DNA from: Psychrobacter cibarius
GTDB lineage: Bacteria; Pseudomonadota; Gammaproteobacteria; Pseudomonadales; Moraxellaceae
Length of the DNA: 64,000 bases
NCBI GenBank assembly: GCA_030686115.1
Contig: CP131612.1
Coordinates: forward strand, 744,001 to 808,000
Direction of reading: 5' to 3'
Position numbers and translations under genes: made by a program. Numbering within the stretch: the stretch's first letter is position 1; every line of letters starts with the position of its first letter. Positions 1 through 9,484 of the stretch are shown one piece after another. Under the pieces are notes generated by a model. That model was not told the origin of the DNA. It did no database searches and saw only the letters and a list, made by a program, of their open reading frames with translations.

Positions 1-912
1 CACGCAGAGATATTGCTAGAAATAGAGACGGCCTCTAAAAGCCCTTACCTACAAGCAGGCGTTAAAGCCACCAAGCTACTAAAAAAACGAGAATGGCTTC
101 TTAATACTTGTGACGACTTAGCCAAGTTAGATCCCGGCTACAGCCAACAAATTGAGGTGATTGATACGCCGCTGTTTGAGGTATTTATCAAGGATTACTA
201 TAGTAAGCATAAGCCTGTGGTGCTTAAAAAAGGTATCGATCATTGGCCAGCACTGAAGAAATGGAGCCCGCATTATTTTGCAGATACGATAGGCGATGCG
301 GAAATTCAGGTGCAGTTTAATCGCGAGACTGATGCGCTTTTTGAACGTCATTCCGATAAGTATCGTAAATCAATGCTGATGTCTGAATTTGTCAATATGA
401 TAGAAAATGACGGTGAAAGTAATAACTACTATATGACTGCTAATAACACACAACAAAACGTTGAAGCCATTAGACCAGTATTGGATGACATCGGTGATTT
501 TGGTGAAGGCTATCGCCAGCTTTTAGATAATGATGCAGCTTTTAGTACCTATTTCTGGATGGGACCCAAAGGTACCTTTACGCCATTGCATCATGACTTA
601 ACTAACAACATGTTGGTTCAAGTATATGGCTTTAAGAAGGTTACGTTGATTCCAGCGTGGCAAGTGCCTTGGCTCTATAATGATTTGCACGTTTATAGTG
701 AAGTAGATTTTCCTAATTTTGATTTAAAGGAACATCCATTAATGCAACATGTGACCCCAGTTGAAGTCACTATTAAAGCTGGCGAGGCGCTATTTATTCC
801 TATAGGGTGGTGGCATTGTGTGAATGGACTGGAGAAATCCATTAGCATTAGTTTTACTAACTTTAATGCACCAAACAACTATTCTGCAAGCTTTATGGAA
901 GCACAAGGTTAG
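1..912 (+). CDS. Cupin-like (JmjC-type) Fe(II)/2-oxoglutarate dioxygenase family protein, 5' end outside window
   Basis: The reading frame is open to the first base of the window, so the gene probably starts upstream; about 303 codons are visible. The protein resembles the cupin_8/JmjC-like family. An HHD metal-binding segment lies in 'TPLHHDLTNN', and the distal histidine is in 'IPIGWWHCV' near the C-terminus, a position typical of the His-x-Asp...His iron triad. Members hydroxylate protein or small-molecule substrates; the substrate here cannot be told. A hairpin at 977-997 lies between it and the convergent methyltransferase gene. Family assignment is good, function unknown. Confidence 0.75.
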   Translation, partial: HAEILLEIETASKSPYLQAGVKATKLLKKREWLLNTCDDLAKLDPGYSQQIEVIDTPLFEVFIKDYYSKHKPVVLKKGIDHWPALKKWSPHYFADTIGDAEIQVQFNRETDALFERHSDKYRKSMLMSEFVNMIENDGESNNYYMTANNTQQNVEAIRPVLDDIGDFGEGYRQLLDNDAAFSTYFWMGPKGTFTPLHHDLTNNMLVQVYGFKKVTLIPAWQVPWLYNDLHVYSEVDFPNFDLKEHPLMQHVTPVEVTIKAGEALFIPIGWWHCVNGLEKSISISFTNFNAPNNYSASFMEAQG

Positions 913-976
913 TTTCTATATGTAGTTGAGAAAATAAACTCTACCTAAAGCATTGACTGAATCACTATATTTATTC

Positions 977-997
977 AGCCCATGCTTTGCATGGGCT
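977..997. terminator. Hairpin between convergent genes
   Basis: A perfect 9-bp stem (AGCCCATGC / GCATGGGCT) with a 3-base loop lies between two converging genes. It lacks a clear T-run, so it may be a weak or factor-assisted terminator. Confidence 0.35.
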
Positions 998-1016
998 ACA
1001 TACATGACAGAATATT

Positions 1017-1811
1017 TTAGGCATAGTTTCTTTGACGTAGTGTTTCATACAAGCATAATGAGCCTGCAATGGCGACATTCAGACTTTCTTGACCATTAGG
1101 CTGTGGTAGAGCGATAGGGGTGGCGCACTGCATCAGCTCATCACAAACGCCTTGTCCTTCATGCCCCATAATCCAAGCAATAGGTTTTTTTAAGTCATGT
1201 TGATAAATCACCGTATCAGTATGTGAGCTGGTCGCAAATAGCGGTGTTTGTACATGGTCTAAAATATCTTGCACACTTAGATCTTCATAAATAGTCAGGG
1301 CAAACTGAGCGCCCATGCCTGCTCGTAATGTCTTAGGGGACCACGCTTGTGCCGTAGCGCTGGTACAGAGTATGTTCTTAATGCCAACCGCTGCTGCGGT
1401 GCGTAATAGGGTGCCCACATTGCCGCTGTCTTGCACATCATTTAAAATCAAGCAGTCATCATTAATCATCGATAAATGAGGCGTTGGTACTTTAATAATT
1501 GCCATGATATCGATACCAGTACCTAAGCTACGAATGCTCTCATACAGCGAATTTGATAACGTTAAAATAGGCGTATAAGTAGGCAAGCGCGTCAAAATTT
1601 GCTGAACCTCGGGATGGTTGTGCGCAGACTCCGCGAGTAGGATTTGAGCAAACGGGTAGTCGCTACGCAGCGCCGCATCGATGAGATGCACGCCCTCAAT
1701 CACCGTTTGACCTTGCTTCTTCCGCTGCCGCGCTTGCGTTAACAAGGATTTGACAAGTTTAACGGTCGTATTTTTATCTGAGGTAATAAGCTCGGTGGGA
1801 TTTGCTACCAT
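1017..1811 (-). CDS. TrmH/SpoU-family RNA 2'-O-methyltransferase
   Basis: A 264-residue protein of the SPOUT class. The N-terminus resembles the SpoU substrate-binding domain ('GQTVIEGVHLIDAAL'). The C-terminal domain carries the three SpoU motifs: 'LNDVQDSGNVGTLLRTAAAVG', 'WIMGHEGQGV' and 'IALPQPNGQESLNVAIAG'. These bind S-adenosylmethionine in the trefoil knot and methylate ribose 2'-OH in rRNA or tRNA. The frame extends upstream only through a non-canonical ATT, so the ATG at 1811 is preferred; the ribosome site is weak. The precise RNA target cannot be decided from sequence. It stands alone, convergent with the cupin gene. Confidence 0.85.
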   Translation of the reverse strand: MVANPTELITSDKNTTVKLVKSLLTQARQRKKQGQTVIEGVHLIDAALRSDYPFAQILLAESAHNHPEVQQILTRLPTYTPILTLSNSLYESIRSLGTGIDIMAIIKVPTPHLSMINDDCLILNDVQDSGNVGTLLRTAAAVGIKNILCTSATAQAWSPKTLRAGMGAQFALTIYEDLSVQDILDHVQTPLFATSSHTDTVIYQHDLKKPIAWIMGHEGQGVCDELMQCATPIALPQPNGQESLNVAIAGSLCLYETLRQRNYA

Positions 1812-1915
1812 AGTAGATCGCTTAGAAAAAAATATAAAAAAATTAAACAATCAGTATAAAGTATTACAAATGCTCTGGCTTTATACTGATTATTATCAAA
1901 GTAACGTTAAAGGGC

Positions 1916-2899
1916 TTATTTATTAGCGTAAGTTACATGCAGATTTTTAACATAATCGACTTCATTTTTGCTGCCAAGTACCACTGGGACGCGTTGGTGA
2001 ATGTCATTTGGTTCTATGTCTAAAATGCGATTGACTGCATCCGTTGCCGCGCCACCAGCGCGTTCAATCAATAAGCTCATTGGATTGGCTTCATACATCA
2101 AGCGTAATTTGCCCGCTTTATTGGCATATTTGGTATCGAACGGATAAGTGAAGAGACCACCGCGACATAAAATACGATGCACATCACCGACCATGGCCGC
2201 CACCCAGCGTGTATTAAAATCGCGACCACGAACACCCGTTTTGCCAGCAATTAACTCATCGATATACTGCTGCATGGGTACGCGCCAGTAGCGGTAGTTT
2301 GAAGCATTGATGGCATATTCGCTGGTATCGGCATCGATTTGCACGTCTTCTTGTATTAATACATAATCGTTAGTGTCAGGGTCTAGGCTAAACATCACGA
2401 CATGATCGGCGATAGTTAGCGCTAGTACGGTAGAGGTGCCATATAACAAATAACCGGCGGCTAACTGTTGATTACCAGCTTGCAAGAAGTCGCTATTTTC
2501 ACTGATTTGACCTTGGCGCTGGTACGGTAAAATAGAAAAGATAGTGCCAACGGCCATATTAATATCGATGTTTGATGAACCATCAAGCGGATCGAACAAT
2601 ACCAACAAACTGCCATCTGCATTAGCAGGGGTAGCATCGTCAAGCTCTTCTGAAGCAACGCCTGCACAATGGGTATTTTTCGCCAAAGCATCTAATAATA
2701 AGTCATTGGCCAGTACGTCCAGTTTCTTTTGGTCTTCACCTTGGACGTTTTGGTTGCCAGCTTCGCCTAGAATGTCTGCTAGTGCCCCTTTTCTCAATAA
2801 TTGTGAGATGGTTTTACCCACGTCAGTGACAGTCGTAATAACGTCACTCAGTGCAGGATTGGGTGAATAATCATTGAGATAGTCTGTAAGGGTTGTCAT
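1916..2899 (-). CDS. fbp: Fructose-1,6-bisphosphatase, class I
   Basis: A 327-residue enzyme that hydrolyses fructose-1,6-bisphosphate to fructose-6-phosphate in gluconeogenesis. The signature DPLDGSS is at residues 103-109, the metal-binding glutamates ASEE at 82-85, and the substrate-binding 'LRLMYEANP' region lies near the C-terminus. Length matches class I enzymes. It is divergent from pyrB over a 416-bp intergenic region. With PEP carboxylase elsewhere in the window it fits an organism that grows on organic acids by gluconeogenesis (inference). Confidence 0.96.
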   Translation of the reverse strand: MTTLTDYLNDYSPNPALSDVITTVTDVGKTISQLLRKGALADILGEAGNQNVQGEDQKKLDVLANDLLLDALAKNTHCAGVASEELDDATPANADGSLLVLFDPLDGSSNIDINMAVGTIFSILPYQRQGQISENSDFLQAGNQQLAAGYLLYGTSTVLALTIADHVVMFSLDPDTNDYVLIQEDVQIDADTSEYAINASNYRYWRVPMQQYIDELIAGKTGVRGRDFNTRWVAAMVGDVHRILCRGGLFTYPFDTKYANKAGKLRLMYEANPMSLLIERAGGAATDAVNRILDIEPNDIHQRVPVVLGSKNEVDYVKNLHVTYANK

Positions 2900-3315
2900 A
2901 AGGCTTCCTAATAAATGCTGTTAAAATAAAGGCTACTGAAACTAAGGATTAAATAAGGGGTTGGAAAATCGGTTGGGTCGCATGTTACAGACCTAAATCC
3001 GGTAAATTTTTAAATACCTCGCACGGCATCTTTGTCCTGACCACAAAATCAGCTACACTATCACTATTATTATTTATTTATCGTTTGGCTAAGCGGATTT
3101 TTAATGATGGTTTTGACAGGTCTATGGCTACTGCCCAAGCGGATGACAATGGCTGTTTTTTACGGCGCTACGTCTCTCACTGCCACTGGGGTAAATTGTA
3201 GCAAATAAGTGCCAAAATGTCCTTGTCTCTGTGCTTATCGTCGACTATAAATCGCCAAAAAACGCATAAATAATGATTATTAAATCATATAAACCAACAA
3301 TAAAGACCTGCCATT
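2900..3315. promoter_or_regulatory. Divergent fbp/pyrB intergenic region with a candidate pyrB promoter and leader
   Basis: A plausible sigma70 promoter for pyrB is TTGTCC (3032-3037), 16 bases, TACACT (3054-3059), which would give a leader of about 250 nt. The leader contains a 34-codon open frame starting ATG ATG at 3104 and ending TAA at 3208, which crosses a T6 run. No clear intrinsic terminator follows it. Nothing else is recognised in this stretch. Confidence 0.35.
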
Positions 3316-4389
3316 ATGCCAAATTCTACTGATAGCCGCTCAACTCAGACAGTCTCGCCAACGGATTATGCCAAATTCGACCCTGATACCATTCATGAGA
3401 AACTTGATGCGTCGTTAAGTCGTCCGCAGCTTAATAGCGATGGCAGTATTCGTCATTTTTTGGGGGTAGAAGGTCTTAATAAGGCGCAGTTGCAGGCTAT
3501 TATTGCCAAAGCAGAGACGTTTTTTGATGATAACGGACAGCTCATTAACCGTCCTGAGCTCGAAGGCTATACGGTAATGAATTTGTTTTTTGAACCGTCA
3601 ACGCGTACCCGTACGACCTTTGAAGTAGCCGAAAAGCGTCTCGGTGCCAATGTGCTCAATATCGATATCGAGCGCTCTAGTACCAAAAAAGGTGAAAGCT
3701 TGCGCGATACGCTGTGGAACCTACAAGCCATGACGGCAGATATCTTTGTGGTACGGCATTCAGCATCAGGTGCTGCCCATTTTATGGCAACAGAGGTGAC
3801 ACCCGATATTGCCATTATCAATGGCGGTGATGGCTGGCATGCGCATCCAACGCAAGGGATGCTCGACATGCTCACTATTCATCGTGAAGCACCGCGCCCA
3901 TTTGAGGAGCTGTCAGTGGCTATCGTTGGCGATATCAAGCATTCGCGAGTGGCGCGCTCAGATATCAGTGCACTACAAACCTTGGGTGTAAAAGACATCC
4001 GCGTCTGTGCGCCGCGTACCTTATTACCGAAAGGTATTGAGCGTTTTGGGGTACGAGTCTATGAAGATATGAATGACTGTGTCACGGACTGTGATGTCAT
4101 TATGGGATTAAGAATACAAAACGAACGTATCGGCTCGCCGCTGCTGGCATCATCGAGTGAATATTATAAACACTATGGTATTACACCAGAGCGCATGGCA
4201 TTGGCTAAGCCGGATGCGTTGGTCATGCATCCAGGGCCGATGAACCGCGGTGTTGAGATTGCATCAAGCGTTGCCGATGGCGACCAGTCAGTGATTTTAA
4301 AACAGGTGAATAACGGCATCGCTATTCGTATGGCAGTACTGTCGCTAGCTATGGAAGGTCAGCGCGCTCACCAAGCCGCGAGTAAATAA
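3316..4389 (+). CDS. pyrB: Aspartate carbamoyltransferase catalytic subunit
   Basis: A 357-residue enzyme of de novo pyrimidine synthesis, condensing carbamoyl phosphate with aspartate. The carbamoyl-phosphate loop [11 protein letters not shown] is at residues 93-103, and [10 protein letters not shown] begins at H305. It is slightly longer at the N-terminus than typical catalytic subunits (roughly 310-335 residues). The next gene is an inactive dihydroorotase homologue, the arrangement of the class A ATCases of Pseudomonas, where the two proteins form a dodecamer. No pyrR is upstream in this window. No pyrI-type regulatory subunit is adjacent. Confidence 0.96.
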   Translation: MPNSTDSRSTQTVSPTDYAKFDPDTIHEKLDASLSRPQLNSDGSIRHFLGVEGLNKAQLQAIIAKAETFFDDNGQLINRPELEGYTVMNLFFEPSTRTRTTFEVAEKRLGANVLNIDIERSSTKKGESLRDTLWNLQAMTADIFVVRHSASGAAHFMATEVTPDIAIINGGDGWHAHPTQGMLDMLTIHREAPRPFEELSVAIVGDIKHSRVARSDISALQTLGVKDIRVCAPRTLLPKGIERFGVRVYEDMNDCVTDCDVIMGLRIQNERIGSPLLASSSEYYKHYGITPERMALAKPDALVMHPGPMNRGVEIASSVADGDQSVILKQVNNGIAIRMAVLSLAMEGQRAHQAASK

Positions 4390-4449
4390 TCCTCTGCCTC
4401 GCTGTTTTATATTTATTTATCCCATTTTATTGATACGGTAATAACGCTC

Positions 4450-5661
4450 ATGACAACTATGTTAAATACGGATGCAACGATACTTAACCATCTTCCTCAA
4501 TCATTTAAAGACTCACTATCAAGTGCTACAGCAGATAAGTTGGCTTCACTCGAAGCTGGGCGTGAAATGTGGCTACTGCCGCCTTTGGTTGATCTGTGCG
4601 CCCGCTTGCGTGAACCGGGTCAACAACAACATGGCACTTTGGAGTCAGAAGGGCGCGCTGCTCGTGGCAATGGTTTCCTGCATGTGGTCATTCCTCCTGA
4701 TACCAATCCTATCTTAGAGAACGGTTCATTATTAAAAGGCTTACGTGAGCGCGCGCTTGGTGATGGCGGCATATATTTGCATATTTTAGGTGCGTTGACT
4801 GCTGGTTTAGAAGGTGAGCGCCCATCAAATATCGCTGGGCTTAAAAAAGGCGGTTGTATAGCCGTTTCTAATGCGCGCCGCCCTTTTCGCAATGATTTAG
4901 TATTACTGCGTACACTGGAATACGCCGCGACTTTTAATATGAAAGTATTTTTTTATCCTGATGAGCCAAGTCTATCTGGTGATGGCGTGGCGCATGAAGG
5001 TTATATCGCGTCATATCACGGCTTGCAAGGGATTCCTTGGATCGCTGAAACGGTTGCCTTGTCAACGCAGTTGCTGATGGTTGAAGAAACAGGCATCGCT
5101 GCTCACTTTAGTCAATTATCCTGTAAATCTTCAATCGAATTGATGCGCTGGGCAAAAGATAAAGGTCTGCCCGTGACTTGTGATGTGGCGATGCATCAGT
5201 TGTATTTGACCGATGATAATTTAGAGGGTTTTAACGCCCAAGCCTATGTATTACCACCCCTGCGTAGTAATACCGATCAGCAAGCCATCCGCCGTGGTCT
5301 AAAAGATGGCACCATTGATGCGATATGTAGCCATCATGAACCATTGAACAGTACCGCTAAAAAAGCCCCATTTGCTGAGAGCACACCAGGCATCTCAAAT
5401 TTTGATACCTTTATGGCGCTGGCTTGTCAGCTAGTCAATGATGAGGTGTTAACCTTAGAGCAACTTGTCGATAAAATCTGTCTCAATCCGGCGAAAATCG
5501 CTGGTATTAGTGAGCAATATGAAAAAATCGGCGGCGCAGTACTGGTGGATCCTAAGTTAGAGTGGCAAGTGACCGCACAATCCATGCTGTCCAATGGTAA
5601 AAACACCCCATTCTTTAATCAGCAGTTGCAAGGCTGCGTTGTGGAGACTTTCTTTGGCTAA
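4450..5661 (+). CDS. pyrX: Dihydroorotase-like non-catalytic ATCase partner (PyrX/PyrC')
   Basis: A 403-residue amidohydrolase-fold protein that follows pyrB by 60 bp. Active dihydroorotases carry an HxH metal motif before the 'LREPG' loop; here the segment reads 'DLCARLREPG' (residues 48-57), so both histidines are replaced by C50 and R52. The usual late 'DH' metal aspartate region is 'ICSHHEP'. Metal binding and catalysis are therefore unlikely. In Pseudomonas the equivalent inactive homologue stabilises the ATCase holoenzyme. An active pyrC is expected elsewhere in the genome. The function is inferred from residue loss and gene position. Confidence 0.88.
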   Translation: MTTMLNTDATILNHLPQSFKDSLSSATADKLASLEAGREMWLLPPLVDLCARLREPGQQQHGTLESEGRAARGNGFLHVVIPPDTNPILENGSLLKGLRERALGDGGIYLHILGALTAGLEGERPSNIAGLKKGGCIAVSNARRPFRNDLVLLRTLEYAATFNMKVFFYPDEPSLSGDGVAHEGYIASYHGLQGIPWIAETVALSTQLLMVEETGIAAHFSQLSCKSSIELMRWAKDKGLPVTCDVAMHQLYLTDDNLEGFNAQAYVLPPLRSNTDQQAIRRGLKDGTIDAICSHHEPLNSTAKKAPFAESTPGISNFDTFMALACQLVNDEVLTLEQLVDKICLNPAKIAGISEQYEKIGGAVLVDPKLEWQVTAQSMLSNGKNTPFFNQQLQGCVVETFFG

Positions 5662-6202
5662 TTTGCCTAGGCAGGATGATAGTCTGCAACCATCCTCGAA
5701 GGATAGCGATCATCACTTGCACAACCAAACCATCAAGTCGCACAGTACTGCCAGTGAATCTATCAAAGCGGTGGCAATCTATGAGGTGGTTAAAGGGGTC
5801 GGTGCACTATTAGGGGCAGGGGCTTTATGGTCATGGCATACTGATCTTGACCATTGGCTAACGACGGCGACTGATTCTTGGCAACAGACTTTTGGACAGC
5901 TACTGGCACCGCAAGTTGACAGTGCAGTACGGATTGCCCAGCAGGCAAGTAAAAACTGGTCATTATTCTTGTTATTAATCTTTGCTTACGCCAGTCTGCG
6001 TTTCCTTGAGGCTTATGGCTTATGGCAAGATAAAACATGGGCGTATTGGTTTGGTGTGCTGGGTTATGGGGTGTTTATTCCTATTGAGCTTTACTATCTA
6101 ATCGTTAGTCCATTTGATTGGTTTAAGCTTGGGATATTAGTCTCGAACCTTCTTATCGTGGTCGTGGTCTATCGTAATATGAAGCGTAAAGGCTTGATAT
6201 AA
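5654..6202 (+). CDS. DUF2127 family membrane protein
   Basis: This protein of about 182 residues overlaps or abuts the end of pyrX. After a hydrophilic N-terminus rich in Ser/His it has a DUF2127-like body: 'IKAVAIYEVVKGVGALLG', then hydrophobic segments around 'WSLFLLLIFAYASLRFLEAYGLW', 'YWFGVLGYGVFIPIELYYLIV' and 'LGILVSNLLIVVVVY', suggesting four membrane passes. The start is uncertain: ATG 5594 lies far inside pyrX, TTG 5639 follows an AAGG, and TTG 5654 and 5663 are nearer the pyrX stop. Function unknown; translation is probably coupled to pyrX. Confidence 0.7.
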   Translation: MANLPRQDDSLQPSSKDSDHHLHNQTIKSHSTASESIKAVAIYEVVKGVGALLGAGALWSWHTDLDHWLTTATDSWQQTFGQLLAPQVDSAVRIAQQASKNWSLFLLLIFAYASLRFLEAYGLWQDKTWAYWFGVLGYGVFIPIELYYLIVSPFDWFKLGILVSNLLIVVVVYRNMKRKGLI

Positions 6203-6244
6203 AAAAGGCTTATATAGCGGTTATAAAAAAACTGAATGTGTATG

Positions 6245-6286
6245 AAAAAGCCAGCATAAGATACTCTCTTATGCTGGCTTTCTTTT
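6245..6286. terminator. Bidirectional intrinsic terminator
   Basis: A 12-bp perfect stem (AGCCAGCATAAG / CTTATGCTGGCT), flanked by an A-run on the left and a T-rich tract on the right, between the convergent DUF2127 and antiporter genes. Confidence 0.85.
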
Positions 6287-6318
6287 GCTAAAACGATTGG
6301 CTTAAAACTGGTTACAAA

Positions 6319-7647
6319 TTATGGTTTTGCTGTACTTTTATCAGTGCGAATGCTTTTGGCGACTTTACCAATACTCAAACCTTGCACCAAGATAGAGAAT
6401 ATCACCACTGCATAAGTGAGTGCCAGCAAGATATCGCGTTCGGTTCCCAGCGGCAGCTGCAACACTAAGGCAACCGAAATACCACCACGTAATCCGCCCC
6501 ATGTCAGCACTTTCCATGCACCAGTCGGTAAATCGAGCTGACGATGAAAGGTTTTGGTCGTCATACCTACAACGATAAAACGCGCAAGTAGGGCAATGAC
6601 AATTGTCAAACCAGCGGCGATAAATAAATTACCCGAATACGCAATCATCACTACTTCTAAACCGATGAGTACGAATAAAATAGCATTGAGAATTTCATCG
6701 ATTAATTCCCAAAATAAATCAATATAATGCCGCGTTTTATCGCTCATCGCCAATGCTCGTCCGCGATTCCCAACCATCAACCCCATCATCACCATGGCGA
6801 GTGGTCCTGATAAATGCCAATGGCTGGCGAGTGCATAACCACCTATCACACCAGCAAGCGTTAACAACACTTCTTCTTGATAGCTATCGATACTTTTCAG
6901 CATGTAATACAGAATCGCCCCAAGTACTAAGCCAAAAATAATGCCGCCACCAGCTTCAACCGCTAGAGTATGCGCCACATAATTGGCGGTTGGGATATCA
7001 CCACTGGATAAAATCCCTAGCAGCAATACAAAGATGACAACGCCGATACCATCGTTAAATAACGACTCGCCTGCGATGACCGTTTCTATACTTTTTGGCG
7101 CGCCAGCCGATGAAAGGATGCCCATCACGGCAATGGGGTCGGTCGGTGATATTAGAGCACCGAATAGCAAACACCAAAGAAACGGCAAACCGAAACCAAG
7201 CAGCGGCAGCATAAAATAAAGCGCCGTGGCGATAAGCATCGCAGAGACGATGGTACCGACGCAAGCAAGGATGCCAATAGGCAGTTTATAACGTTTTAAA
7301 TCGCTGATATTGACGTGCAGCGCCCCTGCAAATAACAGCATAGAGAGCATGCCATCTAATAAGACTTCGGTAAAATCAAGCTGCTCTAACAAGCTTACTT
7401 CATAATCAATCAGCTGATCAAATCCCAAAAATCCCAAAAATATCGCGCCAATAGATAATAAAATGGAGATAACCATCACGCCAATCGTGGTCGGTAGACC
7501 AATAAAACGATGGTTAACGTAAGTTAATAGGGCTGTGATTGATAAGAATATCGCGCTGATTTCAAGTATGGTTAGGCTACTGGTAGGGGCCATGAAAAAA
7601 TTCTCAAGTGAGTTTAAAATTGTCATAAGCTTAGCGCTTACATACAC
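6319..7647 (-). CDS. CPA1-family Na+(K+)/H+ antiporter (NhaP-like)
   Basis: A 442-residue inner-membrane protein with about 12 hydrophobic segments. CPA1 hallmarks are 'GALISPTDPIAVMG', 'AGESLFNDGIGVVIF' (the Asn-Asp pair of electroneutral exchangers) and 'WGGLRGGISVALVLQLP'. It would exchange cytoplasmic Na+ or K+ for protons for pH and salt homeostasis, plausible for a halotolerant bacterium. No large cytoplasmic C-terminal domain is present. Alternative starts at ATG 7626 and 7593 exist; none has a clearly superior ribosome site, so the N-terminal 18 residues are uncertain. Confidence 0.9.
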   Translation of the reverse strand: MYVSAKLMTILNSLENFFMAPTSSLTILEISAIFLSITALLTYVNHRFIGLPTTIGVMVISILLSIGAIFLGFLGFDQLIDYEVSLLEQLDFTEVLLDGMLSMLLFAGALHVNISDLKRYKLPIGILACVGTIVSAMLIATALYFMLPLLGFGLPFLWCLLFGALISPTDPIAVMGILSSAGAPKSIETVIAGESLFNDGIGVVIFVLLLGILSSGDIPTANYVAHTLAVEAGGGIIFGLVLGAILYYMLKSIDSYQEEVLLTLAGVIGGYALASHWHLSGPLAMVMMGLMVGNRGRALAMSDKTRHYIDLFWELIDEILNAILFVLIGLEVVMIAYSGNLFIAAGLTIVIALLARFIVVGMTTKTFHRQLDLPTGAWKVLTWGGLRGGISVALVLQLPLGTERDILLALTYAVVIFSILVQGLSIGKVAKSIRTDKSTAKP

Positions 7648-7686
7648 TAAATAGGTTTGATTTTAGTTTAGTTATCGTTTGTCTTT

Positions 7687-9315
7687 TTATTTTGATTGCG
7701 TTTGTAATGCTTGGCGAATATGGGTGTCAAACGCGCTAACATAGTTAAAATACTGATGATGAGCATCGTTGCTAAGTATGAACTGTTGGGCTTGTTGGCA
7801 CATCGCGCTCAAGTCATCTATCAGCTCTTGATAGCTTAGGTTTTCTTCTCCTGCGCGCTCAATCATTTTTATCTCATGCAATAGGGTTTGCTGCTGTGCG
7901 TTATTTACGCGAGCATAACTTAGATTGACCATCGCCTGACATAGCGCTTTTAAGACCATCAAATCTGCTGCTGCATACCGACGTATCTCGCCTAGTGATG
8001 TATTGATAAAATCAGATATTTTGGGAGTATGAGTAACTATGGCTAATATAGCCAAGCGTCGCTGTTTAACTTCGGCTTTCGATGAATCATCGTTTTGTGC
8101 CGGTGTATAAAAATGATAGGGACTGGGCGGCTGACGACGCATCATAATACTTAAGCAACTGGTCAGTGATTGTACGCAGTTGACCGCTGTTTTTGGATCA
8201 TTGATACCTGGAGACAATGCTCGTACGGCGATTTCAGTCATTTGTCCCAAGCTATAAGCAATATCGTTAGAATGAGCCAGTCGTTGTTCGATACGTATAC
8301 AGCCTGCAAAGCGTTGCCAAAAAAGCCCGTCAGGGGCACGCGGTACAACAGCTAAAGATGGCGTCGCTGTTTTTTGTCGATTGTTTGGATGATCTGCTGG
8401 ACGCTGGTAAAAGTAGCCGATGACGTTTTTATCAGTGACATAATCACCAAGATTGATACGCATTTGCACCACGCCGCCATAGTCTTGTGTCAGTGTAATC
8501 AGTGACTCAAGGTAAAATTGTTGAACATAACCTGAGCTTGGTGGATAGATGGGCACCGCTGACCAATGATGAAACTGTTCAATGTCATGATGTTCTATAT
8601 CGCGTTGATGCTGAATATCGCAATGATCACGATACCAATAGTGAATATTATTAATCGCATCATTGCTGGCGTTTTGAATCACATGGGAAGCTTGAATGGC
8701 ATGTACCATATGCTGTACAAAGTACACCAGCAACAGCGCACATATAATTGCCATGATAATCGCAAAAGTCACTGCGAGCTGTGGCACACCAAAAGCCACG
8801 TCATATTTATGGATGGATTTTAACACCAATAAACTATAACTAAACGTGCCAATGAACGCCCCCAACACAAATTGATTGGGTGTATCGGTTAAAAAATTGC
8901 GCAACAGCCGTGGGCCAAATTGCGAAGAGGCCATCGACAGCACGGCGATTGTAATGGAAAAGGTTGTGCCTGCCACGCCCAGTACTGCGCCTGCGATGGC
9001 AGTCATGATGGCGCGCGCAGCATCGTCGTCACCGGTAAAAGCAAAGGTAATCTCTCTGACGGTTTCGCGGTCAAAGTGTTGATCGATAGTGACCAATAAA
9101 GGCGCTAGCAATATACCTGCAATGACGCACGCAGTCGGAATAAACCAATAAGAGCCAATAAGCTGCTGCCATAGGTTTCTTAGTCGATCAGGCATATCGG
9201 TCAGTGTCTGTAGCGACCATAACTGGGCGAACTGCTTTAGTCTGTGCGTTATTGTCAGCAATGCAGGGTTAAACCAGCCACTTTCAGGGTGTTTATTCAA
9301 TATTATATGCTCCAC
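7687..9315 (-). CDS. DUF2254 family membrane protein
   Basis: A 542-residue protein with an N-terminal membrane module of about four segments (around residues 55-215) and a long cytoplasmic C-terminal half. The conserved DUF2254 block 'AGVAGTTFSITIAVLSMASSQFGPRLLRNF' is split here by substitutions but easily recognised ('VAGTTFSITIAVLSMASSQ'). A second conserved stretch is 'EIAVRALSPGINDPKTAV'. No biochemical function is established for the family that I know of. It lies 39 bp downstream of the antiporter start on the same strand, so it is the upstream gene of a likely two-gene transcript. Confidence 0.82.
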   Translation of the reverse strand: MEHIILNKHPESGWFNPALLTITHRLKQFAQLWSLQTLTDMPDRLRNLWQQLIGSYWFIPTACVIAGILLAPLLVTIDQHFDRETVREITFAFTGDDDAARAIMTAIAGAVLGVAGTTFSITIAVLSMASSQFGPRLLRNFLTDTPNQFVLGAFIGTFSYSLLVLKSIHKYDVAFGVPQLAVTFAIIMAIICALLLVYFVQHMVHAIQASHVIQNASNDAINNIHYWYRDHCDIQHQRDIEHHDIEQFHHWSAVPIYPPSSGYVQQFYLESLITLTQDYGGVVQMRINLGDYVTDKNVIGYFYQRPADHPNNRQKTATPSLAVVPRAPDGLFWQRFAGCIRIEQRLAHSNDIAYSLGQMTEIAVRALSPGINDPKTAVNCVQSLTSCLSIMMRRQPPSPYHFYTPAQNDDSSKAEVKQRRLAILAIVTHTPKISDFINTSLGEIRRYAAADLMVLKALCQAMVNLSYARVNNAQQQTLLHEIKMIERAGEENLSYQELIDDLSAMCQQAQQFILSNDAHHQYFNYVSAFDTHIRQALQTQSK

Positions 9316-9430
9316 AAATGACCTAAAAAGTGACCCATTTTTTATTACTAAGCTAGGATTTTATTTGACGAATAAAAACGCTTAAAAGTAAATTAGCTTA
9401 TCATATAACAGATTGCGCACAAAAATTTAG

Positions 9431-9467
9431 TAAAAAATAAGCCCCTATCATAGGAGCTTATTTTTAG
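9431..9467. terminator. Intrinsic terminator after the metalloprotease gene
   Basis: AAAAATAAGC and GCTTATTTTT form the arms of a hairpin with a short interrupted GC core, just beyond the metalloprotease stop codon. It ends in a U-run on the minus strand. Confidence 0.65.
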
Positions 9468-9484
9468 CATGATGGATTGTTTTG

